64,000 nucleotides of DNA, taken from NCBI GenBank assembly GCA_028710565.1, contig JAQTTV010000001.1, positions 108,965 to 172,964 of the forward strand. The letters run 5' to 3'. The first letter of the stretch is position 1; every line of letters starts with the position of its first letter. Shown piece by piece: positions 26,949-34,971 of the stretch. The notes under the pieces are model-generated. The model ran no database searches and was not told where the DNA came from. It was given only the letters and a program-made list of their open reading frames with translations. The translations under genes and the position numbers were made by a program. This DNA is from Gallionella sp. GTDB lineage: Bacteria; Pseudomonadota; Gammaproteobacteria; Burkholderiales; Gallionellaceae.

Positions 26949-27027
26949 CCCTCACCCCAACCCCTCTCCCGATGGGCGAGGGACTTTTACTCCCTTCCCC
27001 CACTGGGGGAAGGGCTGGGGATGAGGG
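26949..27027. repeat. palindromic repeat between TIR and STAND genes
   Basis: A near-perfect palindrome: outer arms CCCTCACCCCAACCC (26949-26963) and AGGGCTGGGGATGAGGG (27011-27027), inner hairpin CCCTTCCCCC/GGGGGAAGGG (26992-27001 and 27005-27014). Same family as 22912-23011. It fills the gap between the first TIR gene and its STAND gene, which overlap in the second cassette. Confidence 0.8.
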
Positions 27028-27074
27028 CGCGCCGTTGCCCGACCCGTTACTTTGATTCCCTTGGAGTCTGAACC

Positions 27075-29714
27075 ATGAATCCTAATAAATTCCACCCTTA
27101 CCCTGGTTTGCGCGCCTTTGAACGCAGCGAATCGCGTTTGTTTTTCGGTCGTCAGCAGCAGATTTTTGACATACTCGAACGGCTGAAATCGCGTCACTTT
27201 TTGGCGGTACTTGGCACGTCGGGCAGCGGCAAATCTTCGCTGATGAAGGCAGGGGTTTTGCCCAGTCTGGCAAAAGGCTATATGGGCGAAATTGGTGCGC
27301 GCTGGAGCATTGCCGAGATGAAACCTAGCGACCAGCCCTTTGTACGCTTGGCTGAAGCCTTGTTGGATGACCCGATTTTTAAGCAAGCGTGGAATCCTAA
27401 CAATGATCGCGCCACCGCGTCCTTAACCGCCGAGTTGCGCGGGGGCTGGCGCAGCTTTCACGAACTATTGGCGCACCACCCGTTGCCCGACGGCACAAAA
27501 CTGCTGCTGTTGGTTGATCAATTTGAAGAGCTGTTTCGCTTCCGCACGCAGGCAGAAGACCAAGCCGCCGCCTTTGTCGCGCTGTTACTGGAAGCCTGTA
27601 CCCACCCCGATATTTACGTCGCCATCACCATGCGCTCGGATTTTCTCGGTGCGGCGGCAGAATTTCATAACCTGCCTGAAATGATTAACGACGGGCTGTA
27701 CCTCACACCCCGCTTGACCCGTGATCAACTGCGTGCAGCCATTAGCACCCCCGCGTTGCAATTTGACGGTGAAGTGGAAGAGCCCCTGATTAACCACCTG
27801 CTCAACGAAGCCAGCAACGACCCCGATCAACTCCCGCTGTTGCAACATGCCTTGATGCGACTCTGGGAAAACAGCGACGACGGCATCCTCAAATTCGCCG
27901 ACTTCGACGGCATGAACGGACTCAAAGGCGCGCTGGACGGACACGCCGAATTAGCGTTTGCCGAACTCGATGCCGCGCAACAACGCATCGCCGAAATCCT
28001 ATTCCGCGCCCTGACCGAACGGGCAGGCGATGGGCAAGATATTCGCCGCCCCATAAGCGTACAAGCCGCGCTCGAACTTATCGCCGTTCGTCCTGAGCCT
28101 CTCTCAACCGTTCGTCCTGAGCTTGTCGAAGGACAAATCACCGTCGCACAAAGCCCTTCGACAAGCTCAGGGCGAACGGAGCATTGGGACGCGCTGGTCA
28201 AGGTAATTGACACCTTCCGTCTATCAGGGCGCAACTTTTTAATGCCGCCGCCCAATGTCCCGCTCACGCTCGATACCGTGCTGGACATCAGCCACGAAAG
28301 CCTGATTCGGCAATGGGTGCGCTTAAGTAATTGGGTGTGTGCTGAATCGGATAGTGCAGCTATGTATTTGCGGTTAGTGGATGCAGCTCTAAATAATCGT
28401 GAGCTGTGGCATGGCACGGACTTGGATTTTGCTTTATTCTGGCAAAATCAGAACAAGCCCTCTGGATTTTGGGCTGCCCGATATAACAAAAAATCACCCT
28501 TCGCACACAAAATTGATCTCTTTTCCATGTCAATGGGTTTTTTGAGCAACAGCCAAGCCGCTGAGACAAAACGGCTTGCCGATGAGGAAAACCACCGTCA
28601 AGCAGAACTCAAACGCATGAAACGGCAACGGGTGTATTTGTTGAGCGGATTTTTGGCGGCGGCGATATTGACGGGTTGGGCATTAAAAGCTGAAAACACC
28701 GCCAGAAAATCGCAGATTCTCACGGTGAAAGTGACGCTGGATAACCTGATTAAGCAAAAAGCGGGGATAGTATCGTATTTGCAAAGCATGATAGACCAAG
28801 GTCAGCGCGTTACTTTATTGGCGATGTTGCAACCCTTATTGGAGTCCAGCCCCAGTTTGAATGCGCAACAAAAGCAAGACTGGGAAGCTAAATTACCCAA
28901 TCTCACCACCGAACGGCTCAGCCAATTCGTCAGGCTGTTGTTTGCTGAAAAGGTCGATAAAAAGCCTAATCCAGCCGATTTCGCCACCTTGGCGCAAGAA
29001 GTGGCGATGTCCTTGCCCACGGTGTCGGCAAACGAACCCGATATGCTAAAAATCCCCGCAGGGCAGTTCATCATGGGCTGTCAGGATGGGCGAGACAGTG
29101 ATTGTTATGACGATGAAAAGCTCACCCATCCCGTGCAAATTGCTGCTTTTGAACTGGGTAAATACGAAGTCACGCAAGCCCAATGGCAAGCGGTGATGGG
29201 GGATAACCCCAGCTACTTCCAAGATTGTGGCGGTGACTGTGCGGTGGAGCAGGTGAGTTGGGACAGGGTACAAGACTTTATCCAAAGACTGAATGCCAAA
29301 ACAGGTCAGCATTACCGCCTACCCAGTGAAGCCGAATGGGAATACGCCTGCCGTGCGGGCAAGGACACTAACTATTGCGGCGGCAATGAGGTCTATGCCG
29401 TAGCGTGGTACGAGACCAATGGGGATAGGCATACTCACGCAGTAGGGCATAAACAGCCGAATGCGTGGGGCTTACACGACATGAGCGGGGATGTGTGGGA
29501 ATGGATGCAAGACACGCCCCATGCGACTTATGCCAACGCGCCTAGCGATGGCAGTGCTTGGATTGAAGGTGGCGATAACGCGAAGCGTGTGTTGCGCGGC
29601 GGCTCGTGGAACAGCGATCCTCAGAATGTGCGCGCTGCGATTCGCTACATCAACTTCTCTGCGTCGTATTGGGACAACGATGTTGGCTTTCGTCTCGCCA
29701 GGACGCTTCCGTAG
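27075..29714 (+). CDS. STAND NTPase with TM segment and FGE/C-type-lectin-like C-terminus
   Basis: 879 residues. N-terminal nSTAND1-type NTPase: PYPGLRAFERSESRLFFGR, Walker A GTSGSGKSS (about 47-55), Walker B LLLLVDQFEELF (143-153), TMRSDFLGAAAEF. Residues about 337-368 come from an inserted palindromic repeat. A membrane helix is at about 517-535. Residues 655-879 are a formylglycine-generating-enzyme-like domain (IPAGQFIMGCQDG, YEVTQAQWQAVMG, LPSEAEWEYACRAG, GDVWEWMQD, RVLRGGSWN, GFRLA). This fold is shared with C-type lectins and with many targets of diversity-generating retroelements. Likely a membrane sensor that pairs with the TIR protein (inference). Confidence 0.87.
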   Translation: MNPNKFHPYPGLRAFERSESRLFFGRQQQIFDILERLKSRHFLAVLGTSGSGKSSLMKAGVLPSLAKGYMGEIGARWSIAEMKPSDQPFVRLAEALLDDPIFKQAWNPNNDRATASLTAELRGGWRSFHELLAHHPLPDGTKLLLLVDQFEELFRFRTQAEDQAAAFVALLLEACTHPDIYVAITMRSDFLGAAAEFHNLPEMINDGLYLTPRLTRDQLRAAISTPALQFDGEVEEPLINHLLNEASNDPDQLPLLQHALMRLWENSDDGILKFADFDGMNGLKGALDGHAELAFAELDAAQQRIAEILFRALTERAGDGQDIRRPISVQAALELIAVRPEPLSTVRPELVEGQITVAQSPSTSSGRTEHWDALVKVIDTFRLSGRNFLMPPPNVPLTLDTVLDISHESLIRQWVRLSNWVCAESDSAAMYLRLVDAALNNRELWHGTDLDFALFWQNQNKPSGFWAARYNKKSPFAHKIDLFSMSMGFLSNSQAAETKRLADEENHRQAELKRMKRQRVYLLSGFLAAAILTGWALKAENTARKSQILTVKVTLDNLIKQKAGIVSYLQSMIDQGQRVTLLAMLQPLLESSPSLNAQQKQDWEAKLPNLTTERLSQFVRLLFAEKVDKKPNPADFATLAQEVAMSLPTVSANEPDMLKIPAGQFIMGCQDGRDSDCYDDEKLTHPVQIAAFELGKYEVTQAQWQAVMGDNPSYFQDCGGDCAVEQVSWDRVQDFIQRLNAKTGQHYRLPSEAEWEYACRAGKDTNYCGGNEVYAVAWYETNGDRHTHAVGHKQPNAWGLHDMSGDVWEWMQDTPHATYANAPSDGSAWIEGGDNAKRVLRGGSWNSDPQNVRAAIRYINFSASYWDNDVGFRLARTLP
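28084..28179. repeat. palindromic repeat inserted in frame in the STAND gene
   Basis: Arms at 28108-28133 and 28154-28179 are inverted copies (24 of 26 matching), and 28084-28098 is a partial direct copy of the first arm. The words VRPELVEG and STSSGRTE in the translation are typical of a widespread bacterial repeat read through in frame. The paralogous STAND protein lacks this stretch: its ITATDWSTLCKV aligns with IAV and WDALVKV on the two sides. Confidence 0.85.
29596..29707 (+). other. candidate hypervariable region in the lectin-like tail
   Basis: The C-terminal segment after RGGSW in the first STAND protein. Between VRAA and VGFRLA most codons end in C or T (ATT, TAC, ATC, AAC, TTC, TCT, TAT, GAC, AAC, GAT). 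This is the outcome expected if AAY codons of a template were mutagenised at adenines, as in diversity-generating retroelements. The surrounding RGGSW and GFRLA motifs are conserved in such variable regions and also in ordinary FGE domains. No reverse transcriptase or template repeat is in the window, so this remains a hypothesis. Confidence 0.3.
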
Positions 29715-30063
29715 CGGCACGCGTAGGCAGCTTATGGTTCGGACTTTTACCCTTAAAAACACAGGGAAGGGAGAAGAGAGAAGAGAGAAGAGGGAAGGGT
29801 AGCGCGTAACCCCCCCTCGCCCGCGTGCGGGAGAGGGGGAGTTCAATAATTTCATTGGGTACGGATTTATTCGTACGGTGTATCCGAAATTTGGCTTATT
29901 TTTTCGCCCTGTCGGGTGATGTGCGAATTTTTTGTACCCGCTAAACTCACTGTTTAGTCAAAATAAGAATGGCTGAATGTTCTCCGCTTGGATTGATTCG
30001 CCTTCCTCTTTTCGATATAGTGGCGCGCCCGATTAAACGCCACATTCAATTAAAGGAAAAACC
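29715..30063 (+). other. intergenic region before the second TIR cassette
   Basis: About 350 bp with no gene. It holds a purine tract of tandem GAGAA/GAAGA units (29763-29799), a C/G-rich palindrome (29811-29839), the second copy of the 25-bp repeat (29950-29974) and a promoter-like pair, TTGATT at 29993-29998 and TATAGT at 30016-30021 with a 17-bp spacer. AAAGGA precedes the TTG start at 30064. Confidence 0.6.
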
Positions 30064-31452
30064 TTGTCTGGCATTTTTATCAGCTACGCGCACATCGACA
30101 ATCAGCCTGTTTCTGGAGAAGAAAAGGGCTGGATTACGCATCTGATAAATAATTTGCGGAATGAACTGAATCGCAAAATGGGACGCGCAGAAAATTACGA
30201 GTTGTGGATGGATTTTCGGTTGAAAGGCAGTGACGAACTCACGCCTGCGATTGAAGAACAATTGGCTAAAACGCACGCACTGGTGATTTTGCTTTCTCCA
30301 GGGTGGATTGCGTCGGAGTGGTGTCAGCGTGAACTGCAAGTGTTTAGCCGTCATCTGGATCGCCCTGCTGGGCGAGTTTTTGTGGTGGAGCTGGACAGCA
30401 TACAAAAGTCCGAAAAGCCTCCCGTACTGCATGATTTGCTGACTTATCGCTTTTGGAAGCAAACCGATCAGGATAAGATTCGACAGCTGGGTTATCCCGT
30501 TCCACACTCCGATGATTTCGCGTATTTTGACCAACTCGCCGATTTGTCTCACCACCTCGCAGGTTCGCTCAAAGAAAAACAACAAGTTGAAGCCGCCGCT
30601 GTCGCTAACACCCCTAATATTCCCCCCGCCGCTTCGACTACGCCTACGCTTGCGACGGTCTATGTCGCCCCTGTGAATGACTCTTTGTATGACGAACGCG
30701 CCAGTTTAATCAGAGAGTTGGGGCAATTTGGCATTGAGGCTCTGCCGCGCAACAACGAGTTGGATGAAAACATGGATGCCACGTTGGCGCAGTGTTCACA
30801 TTTTGTGCAGTTGCTGGATGGCAATTCGATGGCTGGCATTCCGTGTAAGCAGTTTGCCAGAGCGGACGCGAGCAAAAAGCCTATCTTGCAATGGCGGGAA
30901 CCTAAGCTAGAGTGTGCAGCAATCAAGAACCCCGATCACAAGGCGTTGTTGGATGGCAAGAATGTGATGGCATCGCCGCTGTCGGACTTTATTCGTGCGG
31001 TGCGCGAAGCGGTATTTCCCAAAAAAGAAGAGCCTCCGCCCCCCAAACCCAGTAATGGTAATCGTATGGTGTTTGTCCATGCAGGGCAGGACGATATTGA
31101 TCACGCTAAGACGGTGGCACAGACGTTAAAGGCGAATGGTTTTGGGATCGCACTGCCGCGTTATCAGGGCGATGCAGCAGGTATTCGTAAAAGTATTGAG
31201 CGTGGTTATCAGTTTTGTGATGTGTTGCTCATGTTGCAACGTGTCGCACCTGCGGATGTAGTGGAGGATTATTTGTCTGAGGCATTGACGCATATTTTAA
31301 AGCGCGACACCAAGCCGCCCATTATGATTTGCCAAAGTGAAGAGGCGGAGGAGTTGTTCTTTGTGCCATCGGATGCATTGATGCTGACGTGCCGTGATAA
31401 CTTCGATGCGCGTTGTTTGGAGGCTTTTATGCGTGAGGTGGAGAATGCTTAA
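30064..31452 (+). CDS. TIR-domain protein, second cassette
   Basis: 462 residues, TTG start like its paralogue. The N-terminal TIR domain is nearly identical to the first copy (ISYAHIDNQPV, LWMDFRLKGSDELTP, LSPGWIASEWCQREL with Glu90). The middle and C-terminal TIR-like units (TVYVAPVNDSLYDERAS, MVFVHAGQDDIDHAK) have diverged more. So the enzymatic domain is under stronger constraint than the rest. The stop overlaps the STAND start by 8 bp, indicating coupled translation. NAD-cleaving effector role is inferred from the motif. Confidence 0.85.
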   Translation: MSGIFISYAHIDNQPVSGEEKGWITHLINNLRNELNRKMGRAENYELWMDFRLKGSDELTPAIEEQLAKTHALVILLSPGWIASEWCQRELQVFSRHLDRPAGRVFVVELDSIQKSEKPPVLHDLLTYRFWKQTDQDKIRQLGYPVPHSDDFAYFDQLADLSHHLAGSLKEKQQVEAAAVANTPNIPPAASTTPTLATVYVAPVNDSLYDERASLIRELGQFGIEALPRNNELDENMDATLAQCSHFVQLLDGNSMAGIPCKQFARADASKKPILQWREPKLECAAIKNPDHKALLDGKNVMASPLSDFIRAVREAVFPKKEEPPPPKPSNGNRMVFVHAGQDDIDHAKTVAQTLKANGFGIALPRYQGDAAGIRKSIERGYQFCDVLLMLQRVAPADVVEDYLSEALTHILKRDTKPPIMICQSEEAEELFFVPSDALMLTCRDNFDARCLEAFMREVENA

Positions 31453-33694
31453 TAAGCGTGACCTGCGCCCCTATCCTGGTCTGCGGGCTTTTGGACGTGC
31501 CGAATCCCGTATCTTTTTTGGTCGGCAACAACAAACAGACGAGTTATTAACGCGGCTCAAACTGCGTCATTTCCTTGCGGTATTGGGTTCATCAGGGAGC
31601 GGTAAATCGTCCTTGATGAAAGCGGGTGTGTTGCCCAGTCTGGAAAAAGGCTATATGGGTGAAGTCGGCACGCGCTGGAGTATTGCCGAGATGAAGCCTG
31701 GCGATCAGCCCTTTATGCGATTGGCGGACGCGCTGCTTTCCGATAAAGCATTTCGACAAGCGTGGTTGACCGATTTGCCGAGCAATCATGGAGATGTGTG
31801 TGAACTCAACCAGGATGTTGCCAATCAAGCTTCACTCGCGGCATCCCTCAGGCGCGGTCCGCGTAGCTTGCATGAAATTCTTGCGCAGTCGCCCTTGCCA
31901 GAAGGCACGCGTTTGCTGCTGCTGGTGGACCAGTTTGAAGAGTTATTCCGTTTCCGCGAATTAGAAGCCAATCAAGCGACCTCCTTCGTTGCGCTGATAT
32001 TGGAAGCCAGTCGGCATCCTGATATCTATGTTGCCATGACCATGCGCTCGGATTTTTTGGGCGCAGCAGCGGAGTTCTATGGTCTGCCAGAAGCGATTAA
32101 CGATGGCTTGTATCTCACGCCACGCCTGACACGTGAACAATTACGTGAGGCGATTTGTCTGCCCGCTGTTTTGTTCCGAGGTGCAGTCGATGACGCACTG
32201 GCAAATAATCTGCTCAACGAAGCCAGCAACAACCCTGACCAATTGCCTTTGTTGCAACATGCACTGATGCGCTTGTGGGATGAGGACGAAGATAAAATTT
32301 TGACGCTGGATAAGTTCCAAGCGATGAATGGCTTGCGTGGCGCATTGGATGGACATGCTGAACAAGCGTGGTCTGAGTTGAGTCCTGAAGCGCAACGTGT
32401 GGCTGAAAACATGTTCCGTGCGTTAACGGAGCGTAGTCGTGATGGTCAAGATATACGTCGTCCCTTGCGCTTGCGAGCATTGCAGGAAATTACGGCAACG
32501 GATTGGAGCACCTTGTGCAAGGTGGTCGAGGTTTTCCGTCAAGCGGGGCGACATTTTTTGATGCCTCCCCCACGGATTGCACTGAGCCCTGATACGATAT
32601 TGGACATTAGCCACGAAAGCTTGATTCGCCAATGGCAACGATTGCAACGCTGGGTCGCCGAAGAAGGCGAGAAGTCGGCGATGTATTTACGCTTGTTAGA
32701 TGCAGCGCAACGCCATGCCAGTGGTCATGGTGAGCTTTGGCATGGTACGGATTTGGCTCTGGCATTGGAGTGGCAAGGGCAAACCCGTCCTAATGGGGTG
32801 TGGGCTGAACGATATGGTACGGCGGTTGACTTTGGTTTGGTGGTGGATTTCGTCAGTCAAAGTGATGCCGCCGAAGCTCATCATAAAATGATTGAGGAAG
32901 CCGCTCAAAGAGCGGAGATTCGGCAAGAGCGACAACAGAAAATGGTTGGCTTTATGTTGATTGGCTTTGTCGTTGCCCTGAGCTTGGCGGTATGGGGATT
33001 CTCTGAGCGAAATAGTGCCAAATATGGCGAGAAAAAAGCCTTCCTTTCCGAAAGAAAAGCGATAGATTCAGAAAGAAAGGCATTAGAGTCGGAAAAGAAA
33101 GCCCAAGAGGAAGCACTCAATGCGTTGAATGCGGCTAAAAATGCGAAAGAGGCCACTGCGGAAGCCCTGACTGCGAGTCAGTTAGCCAAGAAAGATGCGC
33201 AGCGTGCCATGAAAGCGGAATCCTTTGCAAAAGTGCTGGCGAGTGAGGCGTTGTCTGCTGCCGCTGAAGCAGAGGCTGCGAGTAAGCGAGCAAGCGATGC
33301 GGAGTTGGTTGCGAAGTTGCAAGTTGAAAATGCAAAACTTGCAGCTGTTCGAGCGCAGGTGGCAGAAAGCAAAGCCAATCAGGCCGAGGTTGAGTTAGTT
33401 AAGTTTAAATTTACCCATTTACTTCAAGATAAACAAGATATTACCAAAGAAGTGCATGATATCTTGGAGGGCGGGCAGAAGGCATTCTTATTTGCTTGGG
33501 TATCTGGCTTAATTGATAGCAGCGATACGCTGGATGCGCAGAGCAAAAAGGATTGGCATATTCATTTGACCACTCTGTCAGAAAACCATCTTGTTCAGCT
33601 GATTTACTTGTTATTTGCAGAACAGGGTGTGCACAAGCCAGGTGCGCAGGCTTTTGCAGTACTTGCGCAAACGGTACATGCGGTTAGTCAGTAA
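31445..33694 (+). CDS. STAND NTPase with TM segment and Ala-rich helical region
   Basis: 749 residues from ATG 31445, overlapping the TIR gene (ATGCTTAA). nSTAND1-type NTPase with YPGLRAFGRAESRIFFGR, Walker A GSSGSGKSS, Walker B LLLLVDQFEELF and TMRSDFLG. A membrane helix is at about 499-519. Residues about 520-640 are an Ala/Lys/Glu-rich helical region with SERKA-type repeats (likely coiled coil). The last 80 residues match the segment just before the FGE domain of the paralogue, but the protein stops there. So it has the same signalling core without the lectin-like sensor. Confidence 0.87.
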   Translation: MLNKRDLRPYPGLRAFGRAESRIFFGRQQQTDELLTRLKLRHFLAVLGSSGSGKSSLMKAGVLPSLEKGYMGEVGTRWSIAEMKPGDQPFMRLADALLSDKAFRQAWLTDLPSNHGDVCELNQDVANQASLAASLRRGPRSLHEILAQSPLPEGTRLLLLVDQFEELFRFRELEANQATSFVALILEASRHPDIYVAMTMRSDFLGAAAEFYGLPEAINDGLYLTPRLTREQLREAICLPAVLFRGAVDDALANNLLNEASNNPDQLPLLQHALMRLWDEDEDKILTLDKFQAMNGLRGALDGHAEQAWSELSPEAQRVAENMFRALTERSRDGQDIRRPLRLRALQEITATDWSTLCKVVEVFRQAGRHFLMPPPRIALSPDTILDISHESLIRQWQRLQRWVAEEGEKSAMYLRLLDAAQRHASGHGELWHGTDLALALEWQGQTRPNGVWAERYGTAVDFGLVVDFVSQSDAAEAHHKMIEEAAQRAEIRQERQQKMVGFMLIGFVVALSLAVWGFSERNSAKYGEKKAFLSERKAIDSERKALESEKKAQEEALNALNAAKNAKEATAEALTASQLAKKDAQRAMKAESFAKVLASEALSAAAEAEAASKRASDAELVAKLQVENAKLAAVRAQVAESKANQAEVELVKFKFTHLLQDKQDITKEVHDILEGGQKAFLFAWVSGLIDSSDTLDAQSKKDWHIHLTTLSENHLVQLIYLLFAEQGVHKPGAQAFAVLAQTVHAVSQ

Positions 33695-33780
33695 GTGTGT
33701 CCACTGGGTAAAACGAAGCATTGCGGCAATCAACCTGCATATAGGGTGGGTGAGATGATTAACTGAAGAGGGAGTGGAAT

Positions 33781-34281
33781 ATGGCAAGGATGAACGACGA
33801 GCAATATCTGGCAGAGCGATTGGAAGATCAGATTGCGTGGTATGACCGTAAAAGTGGTTGGAATCAGAAATGGTTTAAACGATTGCAATTGACGCAAATT
33901 ATCGCCTCTGCGCTGGTGCCGTTTATTTCGGGTTTGGATGAAAAAACGACATTTCTTGGAATAGGTGATATTCGATGGATGTTGGTGGTTGGTTTTTTAG
34001 GGATGTTGGTGGCGGTCGCTACCGCTGCGATTTCCCTGTTTAAATTCCAAGAAAACTGGGTGCAATATCGTATGACCGCAGAGCAGCTGCACCATGAGCG
34101 ATTTCTCTTCCTGACAGGCGTAGAGCCCTACCATGATACGAATGCTTTCGAGTTGTTGGTTCAACGGATAGAGAATCTTATCTCCAGAGAAAATTCGCTG
34201 TGGGCACAGTCTGCGCAAGAGAAAAGCAATAAAAGCTCGGACAACAAACCAAATGAAGCTACGCGAATAGAAGGTAGTTGA
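33781..34281 (+). CDS. DUF4231 two-TM protein
   Basis: 166 residues. N-terminal helix (YLAERLEDQIAWYDRKSGWNQKWFKRLQ), two adjacent membrane helices (about 38-50 and 66-87), then a helical cytoplasmic tail (WVQYRMTAEQLHHERFLFLTG). This is the DUF4231 pattern, related to the SLATT group of two-TM proteins associated with nucleotide-signalling and conflict systems. GAGGGAG lies upstream of ATG 33781. It follows the second STAND gene by 86 bp on the same strand, so it may be a membrane-acting component of the cassette (inference). Confidence 0.75.
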   Translation: MARMNDEQYLAERLEDQIAWYDRKSGWNQKWFKRLQLTQIIASALVPFISGLDEKTTFLGIGDIRWMLVVGFLGMLVAVATAAISLFKFQENWVQYRMTAEQLHHERFLFLTGVEPYHDTNAFELLVQRIENLISRENSLWAQSAQEKSNKSSDNKPNEATRIEGS

Positions 34282-34333
34282 CCTTGCCTAACTAGGCTAG
34301 AATTTGCTCCGTTCCCCACAAAAATACGCCAAA

Positions 34334-34825
34334 ATGCGCAATTCATGTTTGTTCAGGTCATTTCTTTGGCTGCCTCTGTTGTTTTTTCCATGTGCTGCGA
34401 GTGCGGATGTTTTTGCTGTGATCGAATCAAAGCCCCTCAGCGAATTCTGGCTGAATCCTGGTTTTTATTCTTACCACTTCCAGCAAAATAAGGGGCTGAA
34501 TAATGAAAATTATGGGCTAGGTGGTGAATATCGTTACTCAACGGTGAACTCAGTTACGCTCGGCGCATTTAGAAACAGCGATAGGCTAAACTCACACTAT
34601 CTGGGTTGGTATTGGCAGCCGATTGAAGTAGGGGTTCTTCGTTTAGGGGCTGGCATAGGTCTCATGGATCACTATACCCATATGCGAAATGGCAATGTGT
34701 TTCTCGCGGTTATTCCTACCATCAGCTTTGAGTGCCAAAACATAGGTGCAAACATCATCGTCATTCCCAGCTATAAAGATCGCATCTATGGATCAATTTC
34801 TTTGCAACTTAAGCTCAAACTGTAA
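34334..34825 (+). CDS. secreted beta-barrel-like outer-membrane protein
   Basis: 163 residues with a signal peptide (hydrophobic FLWLPLLFFPCAASA). The mature part alternates aromatic and polar residues (NPGFYSYHFQQNKGLNN, YGLGGEYRYSTVNSVTLG, YLGWYWQPIEVGVLRLG) and ends in a barrel-type strand with LQLKLKL. Proteins of this kind in betaproteobacteria are sometimes labelled sn-glycerol-3-phosphate transporter, without convincing support. ATG 34334 is chosen over an upstream TTG. Confidence 0.7.
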   Translation: MRNSCLFRSFLWLPLLFFPCAASADVFAVIESKPLSEFWLNPGFYSYHFQQNKGLNNENYGLGGEYRYSTVNSVTLGAFRNSDRLNSHYLGWYWQPIEVGVLRLGAGIGLMDHYTHMRNGNVFLAVIPTISFECQNIGANIIVIPSYKDRIYGSISLQLKLKL

Positions 34826-34971
34826 GCCTGATTCGGGACGCTAATTTATTGGGACGAAGCACGCTTGGAAACGGGCTATCAAGGGCGAGTCAGTGATTTA
34901 TGTATGCACTTTAGCCGTTTCATCTCCTTGCCTCTGCTAAAATGCACACACTTTTGTGACTGGAGTGTGTG

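Noticed and set aside
25567..34281. Complete diversity-generating retroelement in the window
   Set aside because: I looked for a reverse transcriptase, an Avd-like small gene and a second copy of the RGGSW-GFRLA DNA and found none; only a candidate target tail remains.
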